Shown here: piece after piece, positions 33,866 to 43,800 of the stretch | Numbering within the stretch: the stretch's first letter is position 1 | Layout: each line of letters begins with the position of its first letter | DNA from: UBA3792 sp045114775 | GTDB taxonomy: Bacteria; Bacillota; Clostridia; Christensenellales; CAG-138 | Direction: 5' to 3' | Assembly (NCBI GenBank): GCA_045114775.1 | Contig: JBGULC010000034.1 | Span: 17,301-81,300 of the forward strand | Length of the DNA: 64,000 nt | Program-made: the position numbers and the translations under genes | The notes under the pieces: generated by a model | Database searches by the model: none | What the model was told of the DNA's origin: nothing | What the model saw: only the letters and a program-made list of their open reading frames with translations

Positions 33866-35005
33866 TTACAGCAGATGCTTCTTGACGATATCGAAGATCG
33901 TCTGATACTGATTGAATTCCGCTTCGTCGTTCGCTTCGTTATCTGCGGCTTCGGCGGTCTCGTCCCGGTCCTCATCTTCCTCGTCGTCCGAATTGCAGCA
34001 GGTCAGCATGAGGAAATACGTCCGCTTGCCCGCGGGATGCAGCACGTAGTTCAGGCAGTAGTAGGAATTGGTCTCGCCGCCGTGGCAGACAAGATCGTAC
34101 TTCTCAGAATTCTCCCAGCCGCAGCCATAGCCGTCGACGAAATCCAGAATGCCGTCCATCGACGCGCGATTTACGAGCCGTCCGTTGAAGAACGCACGGT
34201 CGAATTTCAAAAGATCGACGGCGTTTTCATGGACGTCGCCCGCGCCGCGCGCGATCTCGTATTCCATCATGTAGCCTTCCTCGCCCTCCGGCACGCTCGT
34301 AACGTCGCCGAACGTCGTCGCGGAGGACCGTTTCATGCCGAGCGGGCGGAATATCCGCTCCTCCGCGTTCTCCCTGTAGGACTTTCCCGTGAGTTGTTCG
34401 ACGATCATGGCAAGCAGCACATAGTTCGTGTTGCTGTATTCCATCTTCGAGCCCGGCTCGAACGTGAGATCGCACGCTTTCAGCCGCCCGAGGAAGATCT
34501 CGTCGGTGATCTCGCCGCGGTCCAGCGCTTCGACCGTTTCTTCGTCTCCGAAAAAGACTTCGGCGTCGTTGGCAAAATCGACGATGCCCGAGCGCATGTG
34601 CAGAAGATCGAAGACCGTCATTTCGCCCGCTTTCGCATAGTCCGGGAAGAACTTTGTGACCTTGTCGTTAAGCGTCAGTCTGCCCTCCTCGATCAGCTTG
34701 AAGATCAGCACCGCGGTGTGCATCTTGGTGAGCGAGCCGATCTCGAACGTCGAAAGCGGCGTGACCGTCTCGCCGTTCCGATCCTTCGACCGCGCACCGC
34801 AGGCAAAGACCACGTCCTCGTCCGTCGCGATCAGGATGCTCGCGCGAATCTCCTGCTCCCGCACGGTTTCGATGAGCTCCTTAACGCACGCCGCATAGTC
34901 CGGCTTTTCGGAAAACCACATGTTTTCATCGGCATAGCCGAGCGCCGCCGCGCCGTTTTGCGCGATCAGTTCTTTGGCTGCGTTTTCACAGATTGTATGT
35001 TCCAT
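33866..35005 (-). CDS. beta-lactamase-family serine hydrolase (third, divergent)
   Basis: 379 residues from the ATG behind AAGGAG. SxxK is SLTK, the Tyr motif YSN (MEYSNTNYVLLAM) and the third motif HGG. It lacks the C-terminal domain of the other two and ends in a very acidic stretch (DDEEDEDRDETAEAADNEAN) before a short helix. No signal peptide. Its start overlaps the end of the GNAT gene by 20 bases, so the two are coupled. Possibly an esterase or peptidase. Confidence 0.82.
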   Translation of the reverse strand: MEHTICENAAKELIAQNGAAALGYADENMWFSEKPDYAACVKELIETVREQEIRASILIATDEDVVFACGARSKDRNGETVTPLSTFEIGSLTKMHTAVLIFKLIEEGRLTLNDKVTKFFPDYAKAGEMTVFDLLHMRSGIVDFANDAEVFFGDEETVEALDRGEITDEIFLGRLKACDLTFEPGSKMEYSNTNYVLLAMIVEQLTGKSYRENAEERIFRPLGMKRSSATTFGDVTSVPEGEEGYMMEYEIARGAGDVHENAVDLLKFDRAFFNGRLVNRASMDGILDFVDGYGCGWENSEKYDLVCHGGETNSYYCLNYVLHPAGKRTYFLMLTCCNSDDEEDEDRDETAEAADNEANDEAEFNQYQTIFDIVKKHLL

Positions 35006-35567
35006 AAGCTTCTCCTTTTGTTCTTTGTATTTCTTTTCCAATTCTGTCGGTCAGGGGCAGCACCGCGACGTCCTCGGCGTCCTCCTCGTCGTCGCAGTCC
35101 TTCTCCCCGGTCGGAATAAAGCCGAACGACGTATACAGATGCTTTGCGGCTTCGTTGTTCGGTTCGTAGGTCGTGGAAAACCGTTCGGACGGTCCGTCCG
35201 GGAACGTCAGCACCCAATCCAGCAGCAGATGCAGAGCGTCCCTGCCGTAACCGCGTCTCTGATACTGCTGTCCGATCATGAACCGCCACAAAAGATAGCA
35301 TTTGTTGACGGACTCCGGGCTTCCCTCCTCTTCGACGTCATGTCCGATCATCGCAAAACCGACCGGCGTATCTCCGTCGATGATGCCGAAGCACTGTACG
35401 AACTGACCGTTACTCAGACGCGCATACGCCTCCGCCATGCTGAAGCGGTTCGACGCCACGAACTGTTTCTGTTCCTCGCTCACCTCGAGATCGTACAGAG
35501 CGAGAAAGTTATCTGCATTGATCTTTTCGAGATGCAGGTTTTTATTCTTTAATTCATATCCCTTCAT
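34986..35567 (-). CDS. GNAT family N-acetyltransferase
   Basis: 193 residues (a Met two codons earlier is also possible; the site AGAG is weak). The acetyl-CoA loop is QYQRRGYGRDAL (Q/RxxGxG/A motif), preceded by LLWRFMIG and followed by ERFSTTYEPNNEAAKHLYTSFGF, the spermidine/ribosomal-type layout. It contains an unusual insertion of acidic residues (CDDEEDAED) near the end, similar in taste to the acidic tail of the adjacent hydrolase. Substrate unknown. Confidence 0.85.
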   Translation of the reverse strand: MKGYELKNKNLHLEKINADNFLALYDLEVSEEQKQFVASNRFSMAEAYARLSNGQFVQCFGIIDGDTPVGFAMIGHDVEEEGSPESVNKCYLLWRFMIGQQYQRRGYGRDALHLLLDWVLTFPDGPSERFSTTYEPNNEAAKHLYTSFGFIPTGEKDCDDEEDAEDVAVLPLTDRIGKEIQRTKGEAYGTYNL

Positions 35568-35573
35568 GTTCAT

Positions 35574-36007
35574 TCTCTTTTATCCACGTAAATATTCATA
35601 TAAAAAGCGGACCGGGCAAAGAACTGCCGGTCCGCGGTCGATTTGTATGAAAAAGCAGAATGCTCCTGCACGCAATCAGACGACGGCGTATTCCGCTTCC
35701 GCTGTCCGGAAGCAAAACACCCTTCGGGTTCGGCTATGCTCTTTGTCGCTAAATGCTCTGTATGCAGCTTTTTTCGGATAGGGAAACCATGCGTCGGTCA
35801 CAAATCACGCCATGCGGGCGATTCGCTTTCACGGCTCTGGTTCCTTTGTCTGAAATTCCGGCTGCACGCCGTCAATGTCGTTCGGCATGACGTACAGATC
35901 ACTATGCGGTAAAGATCATGGGTCGACTTCCTTTTCTGATTTTCCGCGCGCCCTTCGGGATCGCGCTGCAGGCTCATTCAGCCCTGCATCGTATTATAAA
36001 CGATGCC
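35574..36007. other. 434-base gap without a convincing gene
   Basis: Only a minus-strand terminator (35600-35635) is clear. An 89-codon plus-strand frame from 35643 with several Cys has no ribosome site and no recognisable content. The rest shows nothing I can name. Confidence 0.5.
35600..35635 (-). terminator. Rho-independent terminator (minus strand)
   Basis: GCGGACCGG pairs with CCGGTCCGC and on the minus strand runs into TTTTTA. It is placed to stop readthrough from the GH2 gene. Confidence 0.65.
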
Positions 36008-37678
36008 TTACGATTTTGCAATAGCGGAATGCAAATCGTTCATCACATTTTCCAGCTCCTCCGGCTGCAGTTTCAAAACGGCTCGGTCGAAGGTGAAAAG
36101 GCCGTTCGTTTCGTCCTCCACGTCGGAAACCTGCGTGTAGATCGCGCCGCTCAGCCCCTCCCGGATCAGCGGGACCAGGCTTCGATACAGCTCTCGCAGC
36201 GCCTGCACGTATGCTTCGCGCGTATCGAATTTTTTGTAGCCGTAGGTCTTGTCCGGATTATAGCTGTGCTCCGGGACCTTCCAAACAAAACCGCCGAATT
36301 CGGAGAGCAGCTGCGGCTTGTTTTCCTTTCCGAGATGCAGCTTGTCAAAATAGATATGCAGACTGTCCGCGTCGGAACAATGCTGATGAAACCAGCCGGA
36401 GGTGCTGTCGATCCATCGGCTCGGATCAAGCGCTTTCAGCTTTGTGTACGCGTCGTCTGCGCAGAACTGCCCCCAGCCCTCGTTGAAGATCGTCCAAAGG
36501 CAGATGCTCGGGTGATTCCCAAGATGCCGGACGGTCGCTTCCATGCTGTCGAGAAAAATGCGCCGCGTTTCGGGATCGGAGTTCAGGCGTTTGTCGCGCC
36601 GTTTTTGGAAATGCAGCGTCGGAAGCACCGTGTCCCGCACATAGCGGTATACGCCGTTGTTGACCATATCCTGAAAGACGATCATGCCCAGCCGGTCGCA
36701 GTCGTAATAGAACCGTTCCGGCTCGATCTTGATATGCTTGCGCAGCGTGTTGAAGCCCAAAGACTTCATGGCAAGGATGTCTTTCTCAAACCCTTCGGGC
36801 GTCGCGGACGTATACAGCCCGTCGCTCCAGTAGCCCTGATCCAGAAGTCCGTTGAAGAAATACGGCTTGCCGTTCAGGCACAGGCGCGGAACGCCGCCGA
36901 CCGTCTCGATCGAAAGCGTGCGCAGCGCAAAATAGGATCGCACCGTATCCGCGCCGCAGTGCAGCGTAAGCGGATACAGATACGGATCGTCCGGCGTCCA
37001 CGGATGCGGATCGTCGATCGGGATCCTCGCGGTTCCGTTTTCGAGCGGAAACGTCCGATCGTTCAGCAGGACCGTGCCTGTCCCGACGCCGTCCGCCCGG
37101 ATTTCGACCCAGTCCGGTCCGTTGGCGATGCGAAGCGATCGGATAAACTGCTCCGGCACCGGCTCCAGCCAGACCGTCTGCCAGACGCCCGAGCAGGGCG
37201 TGTACCACATGCCTCCGCGCTTTTGGGTTTGCTTGCCGTAGGGAAAACGCGGATCGAGATCGTTAACGGCGGTCACGCACAGCTCGTTTTCGCCGCTGCG
37301 CAGCGCGTCGGTGATGTCCGCCGAGAACGGAAGATAGCCGTTTTCATGCCGCGCGGCCTCGACGCCGTTGACGGTCACGACGGTCTTGCGCATCACGGCG
37401 CCGAAGTGCAGCAGGATACGCATGCCCCGCCAGTCCTCCGGCACGGAAAAAGTCCTCCGATAACGCAGCGGTTCTCCGATCTTCGGCTTTTGCCGCACGC
37501 CGGACAGCAGACTTTCCGGGCAAAAGGGCACGCGAATCGTCTGCGCGGCGTTTCCGAACGACAGCTCCCACGTTCCGTTCAGGCAAAGCCAGCGTTCGCG
37601 TCTCATCTGCGGTCTCGGATAGACGTTCCACGGAACGTCAGGAATCGTCGTGGCTTCCTTGGTATATAAATCCTGCAT
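36008..37678 (-). CDS. glycoside hydrolase family 2 (beta-galactosidase/glucuronidase type)
   Basis: 556 residues, AAAGGA seven bases before the start, no signal peptide. N-terminal sugar-binding jelly roll (about 25-175), an Ig-like domain, then a TIM barrel from about 265. The acid/base is Glu400 in FNEGWG and the nucleophile is Glu460 in LLSEFGG. It is shorter than classical LacZ and close to beta-glucuronidase-like clostridial enzymes. It stands alone without a transporter. The sugar cannot be chosen from sequence. Confidence 0.88.
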   Translation of the reverse strand: MQDLYTKEATTIPDVPWNVYPRPQMRRERWLCLNGTWELSFGNAAQTIRVPFCPESLLSGVRQKPKIGEPLRYRRTFSVPEDWRGMRILLHFGAVMRKTVVTVNGVEAARHENGYLPFSADITDALRSGENELCVTAVNDLDPRFPYGKQTQKRGGMWYTPCSGVWQTVWLEPVPEQFIRSLRIANGPDWVEIRADGVGTGTVLLNDRTFPLENGTARIPIDDPHPWTPDDPYLYPLTLHCGADTVRSYFALRTLSIETVGGVPRLCLNGKPYFFNGLLDQGYWSDGLYTSATPEGFEKDILAMKSLGFNTLRKHIKIEPERFYYDCDRLGMIVFQDMVNNGVYRYVRDTVLPTLHFQKRRDKRLNSDPETRRIFLDSMEATVRHLGNHPSICLWTIFNEGWGQFCADDAYTKLKALDPSRWIDSTSGWFHQHCSDADSLHIYFDKLHLGKENKPQLLSEFGGFVWKVPEHSYNPDKTYGYKKFDTREAYVQALRELYRSLVPLIREGLSGAIYTQVSDVEDETNGLFTFDRAVLKLQPEELENVMNDLHSAIAKS

Positions 37679-37815
37679 AGCGTTATCCTTTCGGCACGAT
37701 TGTCCGCACGAGAAGCCCGATCAAAGCGATCGGGGGTACAATTCTGTGATCTTAAAGGGAGTTCCGTCCCCGGCTCATGAAAACAGTTTACCATATTATG
37801 AACAGAGCCGCAACG

Positions 37816-37852
37816 GAAAAGAAGCGCTCCCGGCGATGCTGTCGGGAGCGTT
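37816..37852 (-). terminator. Rho-independent terminator after the NRPS
   Basis: Minus strand: CGCTCCCGAC pairs with GCCGGGAGCG and is followed by a T-rich stretch (CTTCTTTTCC), 15 bases after the NRPS stop. Confidence 0.7.
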
Positions 37853-37866
37853 TCTCGATCGGGCGG

Positions 37867-40800
37867 TTATACCGTCTCCGTAAAGAAGCCGAAGGAATCC
37901 AGGGACCGGATCACACGCTCAAGATAGCTGTCGTCGATGATCGGCCACTTGAAGCCGAGCCGGAAGAGCGCGTTGACCGTGAAGCGGTGGTCGGCTTCGA
38001 CCAGCGCAAGGTCGTCGCCCTCCTTATTGGAATAGGCGACCAGCGAGAGCACGGTCCGGCTCTCCTCCTCGTGCTTCGTGGCCTCGCTGAGCGTGTTCTT
38101 AAATTCCGCCTCCGAAACGGTACTGACGTCGAAGCCGTGCTGCCGTACGACCGCCATCAGATCCGCCATCGTGACCGAATGGTTGTTGTTCACGTGGAAG
38201 ATGCTGAAGCGGCTGTCCGCGCCGGCGAGCGTCAGAACGGCGTTCGCAACGGAATCGATCGGCGAGAATTCCGCGGGCTGTTCAAGGATCGTGACCGGAA
38301 CCTTTCTGAGCTGGATATACGCCCAGAGCGAGCGCATGAAGGCGTTCGTCTCGAAGTTGATCTGGAACTCGCCGTCCGTATGCCGGCCCATCAGGTTGCC
38401 GACGCGCAGGATCACCGCGTCGAGTCCGCGGTTCACGCGCGCGTTGAGGATCGCGCGCTCGGCGAGGAACTTGGTGCGGACATAGTCGTTGTCGACGTTC
38501 TGTCCGAAGTAGAGCATGTCCTCCCGGAGCTTTTGCAGGTTCTTTGTGCCGATCTCGCCGCCGACGCTGATCGTGGAGATCTGCACGAGACGCTTTTTGC
38601 TGCGCACGCAGAAATCGATCAGGTTTTCGACGCCGTGCACGTTGATCCGGTCGAGGATATCGTCCTTTGCGAAGTGCTTGACGCAGGCGGCGCAGTTGAT
38701 GACGGTGTCGGCGTCCGCCGTTTCGAGCGCGGAGAGGCTCTCCGGCACAGTGATATCGCCGTCCACGCAGAAGATGCGCTTATTAAACAGCTCCGGCATC
38801 ATCTCGCCGAAGTAGTACATCAGCATCGTCTTCATGCGTTTTTCCGCCGTTTCATAGCGGCCGCGGCGGATGAGACAGGTGATCTTTCCGTCCGTGTTTT
38901 TGAGGTATGCGTACAGCACGTGAACGCCGAGGAAGCCGGTCGCGCCGGTGAGGATGACGTTTCCGATCGGACGCGCGGAGATCTCGTCCACGCGGTCCAT
39001 GGCGTTGACCTTGATCAGCTCGTTGATCGCGGTATAGTCGAAGTCCGCCGCCGCTTTGGATTTCTCATCCTTTCCCTGACCGACGATCACGCGGGCGAGC
39101 TCGCGCGCGGACGGGTTCGCAAACACATCCTTATAGACGATCGGATAGCCCTTGTTCATGGCAAACATCACGATCTCCGCCACGCTGATCGAGCTGCCGC
39201 CGATGTCGAAGAAGCTGTCCGTTGCGCTGACCCGCTCAAGTCCGAGGATCGACGCGTATTTCTCGCAGATCTCGCGTTCGAGAGGCGTCGCCGGCTCCAC
39301 GAAGTCGCCGGTCTCCTCGCGCCGTTTCGGCTTCGGCAGCGCGCGCTTGTTGACCTTCTGATTCTGATTCAGCGGGATCGCGTCGAGCTGCATAAACGCT
39401 GCCGGGATCATGTAGGACGGCTTCTTTCCGCGGATGAAATCGCTGAGACTGCCGAAGTCCACCGCCGCGTCCGAAACGACGTAGGCGGCGATGTATTTTC
39501 CGCCGAAGGCCTCGTCCTCGAACGCCTGCACGGTGACGTCGCGAATGCCGGGATAATCGCGGATCACGCCCTCGACCTCGGCAAGCTCGATGCGGAAGCC
39601 GCGGATCTTGACCTGACCGTCGTTTCTTCCGATGAAGTCGATCCTGCCGTCATTGAGACGCCGTACGACGTCGCCGGTGCGGAACACGCGGTCAAAGCCG
39701 GGAGTATTGCAGAACGGATTTTTCGTAAACACCGATGCGGTCCGCTCCGGAAGATTCAGATATCCGCGTCCGACGCCGCGGCCTGCGATCCAGAGCTCGC
39801 CCATCGCGCCGACCGGCATCTCGTGCCCGAAGCTGTCCGTGACGTAGAGCTTGTAGTTCGAAAGCGGCGATCCGATCGGAATGCGGTCATAGAGCCGGTC
39901 GACCGGCTGCGTCGTGGAAAAGATCGTGCACTCGGTCGGTCCGTAGCCGTTGGTCAGCGTATAGCCCTTCGGCGGCTGCAGCGGAACGAGCTTTTCGCCG
40001 CCGACGGACAGATGCCGAAGCGCTGCGTCCAAAATCTGCGAGGCGAACAGACGACCCATCTGCGTCGTCATAAAGACGTGCGTCACGCCGTTCTTTTTGT
40101 AGTATTCGTTCAGCAGCGGCAGGTCGATGCGCAGGTCTTCCGGCACGATGCACACCGCCGCGCCGGTCGTGAGCGCGGGGTACATGTCCATCATGTTCGC
40201 GTCGAAGCCGAAGCTGGCGTACGCCGCGACGACCGATTCCGGCGTCAATGCATAGTAGGTCCGGTACCAGTCGCAGAAGTTGACGAGATTTTTATGCGTC
40301 AGCATTACGCCCTTCGGCTTGCCTGTGGTGCCGGAGGTATAGAGCAGGATAAACAGGTTGTCGGGACTGAAACCGGTATCGACCGCGCCGCTTTCGGGAA
40401 GCGATGCGATATCCTTCAAAAGCAGCACGGGACCCTTGTAATCCGGCAGCAGGCCGATAAGCTCTTCGTCGGTGATCAGCAGCTTCGCATTCGCGTCGCC
40501 GATCATATACTGCAGACGCTCGGTGGGATAGCCCGGGTCGAGCGGCTGATACGCCGCGCCCGCCTTCAGCGCGCCGAGCGCGGTCACCGCCATGTATTCG
40601 CTGCGTGGGATCAGGACGGACACGACGTCCTCCGGTCCGATCCCGAGGCGTTTTGCATACGCCGCGATCCGGTCGGAAAGATCGTCGACCGTGCGGTAGG
40701 TCATGCGAACGTCGCCGCAGATCAGCGCGGTGCGGTCCGGATACTGCGCGGCGATCCGCCGGAACAGGGTCGCGATGTCGGTATCCTCGATCTCCTTTTC

Positions 40801-43800
40801 GGTCCGGTTGAACGCCGCAAGCCGTTCCTTGCCCTCTTCCGTCAGCAGCGAGATCGCGTCGAGCGGTTCATCCCGCAATAGCGCTTTGAACGCCTGCTCC
40901 AGGCTTTCGAGGATGGAGCGGATATCCCATTCTTCATAGTGCTCCGTCTCGTATTCGCAATCGATCCGAAAGCCCTCCTCCGTGTCGAACACAAAGAAGG
41001 TCAGCGGCGCTTTCCTGTCGTCCGGCTGGAGCGCGACCTGCTCCGTAGGCCGTCCGCCGACGGTAAACGCCCCGCCGATCGCGCCTTCATAGACGAACAG
41101 GATGTTTGCCTTGACGTCGAACGCGCGGGAGATCTCCGCGAACGAATAGATGTCGTGCGCCATGCTGTCGTTGAGCTGCCTGCCGATGCGCGAAACGAAC
41201 GCGCTGCCGGTCTCTCCCTTTTTGAGATCGCAAACGACCGGAAGCGTGTGCACGAACATGCCGACGGCGTCCATCAGCCTTGCGTCGTTCCTGCCGTTGT
41301 AGACGGTGGTATAGACGCAGTCGCTGCGGGCGAGGAACTTCGCGAGCGTAAAGCCGAAGGCCGCGTTCCAGAGCGCGTTTGCCGTGGTCCGCGCGTTTTT
41401 CAGGAACCGTTCCGCGGCGGCGCGATCTACGGCGACGCGATGCGACAAAAGCCCGACGTCCGCAACCGCGTCGTTCTTATCGCGCACGGGCAGACAATCG
41501 GGGTCCAGACCGTCGAGCAGGGCGGTATAGTAAGCTTTCGCCTCCGCGTATGCCGGTCCCTTGCGAAGCGCTTCTTCCTCCAGCGCGTATTCAAAACCGG
41601 TAAAGCGTTCCGCTTTCGGCGCGCCGCCGCCGTAGGCAAGCTCAAGATCGCGCAGAAGCACCACGAGGGATTCTCCGTCAAAGACCAGATGATGCGCGTC
41701 AAAGAACAGATACAGGCTCGCGCCGTCCCGGATCAGCGCGGCGCGCACGAGCGGCTCCTCCGTCAGCCGGAACGGACGAACGAGTTCGGAAAAGCCAAGA
41801 TGCAGGTCCGATCGGTCGAGGTCCGCGATTTCGATTCGGTCTCCGTCGTGCCGTTCGGCCATGACCTTGCCGGATTCGGAAACGGCAAGCCGCGTCAAAA
41901 GATACGGATGGGCGTCGATCGCAGCGGAAAGCGCTTCTTTCAGGCGGTCCGCATCGACCGAGGGATCGAGCTTCAGAAGCAGCGGGATGTTGTAAGCGGT
42001 CGAGTTCGGGCTTGCAAGGCATTCCACATAGACGCCCTGCTGTACGCTCGACAGCGGATAGGTCTCCGTTTCGCCGGTCTGCGCTTCCTTCGGCGCTTCG
42101 GCCGGGCGCTCCTGCTTTTCCGAAGGCGCGAGGACCGAAGCAAGCTTTCGGATCGTTTCGTACTGACGGAGTTCCGAGATCCGCATGTTGACGCCGAACG
42201 CTTCGCTCAGAGCCACGTTCAGCTTCAGTACGCCGACCGAGGTGAGGCCTGCGTCCAAAAGATTCGTGTCGATCCCGAAGCCCGAATGCCCGATCGCCTC
42301 CGCCGCAAGATCGAAGACCTTTTGCTGCGTTTCGTTCTCGGGCGGCGTTTCCTGCGTCTGCTGACGCTCGGGATAGGGCAGCGCCTTCTTATTGACTTTC
42401 TGGTTCTGGTTCAGCGGGATGCGTTCGATCTGCATCGTCACCGCCGGGACCATGTAGTCCGGTTTTTCGGACCGGATAAACGCGTTCAGCGCCGCGACGT
42501 CGACCGGCTCGTCGGCGACGACGTACGCCGCGATGAATTTGCCGCCGGACGGCTCCGTAAAGTCCGCAACGGTCGCGTCTTTGATCCCGTCAAAGCGGCG
42601 GATGACCTCCTCGACCTCCTTGAGCTCCACGCGGAAGCCGCGGATCTTGACCTGGCTGTCGCCGCGACCCACGAACTGCAGATTGCCGTCCATGAGAAAG
42701 CGCACGCGATCGCCGGTGCGATAGGCGCGTTCATAGCCCGGCGCCGTGCAGAACGGGTTTTTGACGTACGCCTTTTCGGTCTTTTCGGGATCGTTGAGGT
42801 ATCCTGCGGTCACGTGCGGACCGGTGATCCAGAGCTCGCCCTTTGCGCCGGGCGGTACCAGGCGACCGGAACCGTCCACGACGTACAGCTTGACGTTGTC
42901 GACCGCATGTCCGATCGGGATATCCTCATACGGCCGGTCCACGGGGAACGCGGTGACCAGCACCGAACCCTCCGTCGGCCCGTACAGATTATAGAGCCGA
43001 AAATCCTTCGGCGGGTCGATCGGCACCAGCTTCTCTCCGGCGACCGAAAGCGTGCGGAGCGTCTTCGTGCCCTGCATGCGCAAAAACTGCGTGCCGACCT
43101 GCGTGGTCATGATGGAATTCGTGATCCCGTTTTCGTTGAAATAGCGCTGCAGCGCGAAGAGATCGAGCCGCAGCTCGTCCGGAATGATGTACAGCGCCGC
43201 GCCGGATGTGACGATGGGATAGGTGTCGAAAACATTGGCGTCGAAGCCGAAGCTCGCATAGACCGCGAACCGGCTGCCCTCTCCGAAGCGGAAGAAATCG
43301 CGTCCCCATGCGACGGTGACCATCGTGTTCGCGTGGCGGAACATAACGCCCTTCGGCTTTCCGGTCGAGCCGGAGGTGTACAGAACGATGAACAGATCCT
43401 CGGGCGACGGCGCCGTAAGCACGGTATCGTCGTCCGGAAGCGCCGGGATCGCGTCGGTCATCATCCGTTCGCCGGTAAAGTCGTCCGTGATGCGGTCCGT
43501 GAGCTCCTCCGTCGTGATCAGAAACGACGCGCCGGAATCCGAAAGCATCTGATTCAGACGCTCCATGGGGTACGAGGGATCCATCGGGAGGTATGCCGCG
43601 CCCGATTTCAGAACGCCCATCGAGCAGATCAGCATGTATTCGCACCGCGGGATCATGATCCCGACGATGCTGCCGCGTCCTACGCCGCGCTTCACAAGAT
43701 GCTTTGCAAGGCGCTCGGTCAGCCCGTCGATCTCGCGGTAGGTGAAGCGCCTGTCGAGATACACGAGGCATTCCGCGTCCGGGGTTTTCTGCGCCTGCAT

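Noticed and set aside
37777..40881. A 1034-codon open frame opposite the end of the NRPS
   Set aside because: Same reason: a mirror frame with no domain pattern.
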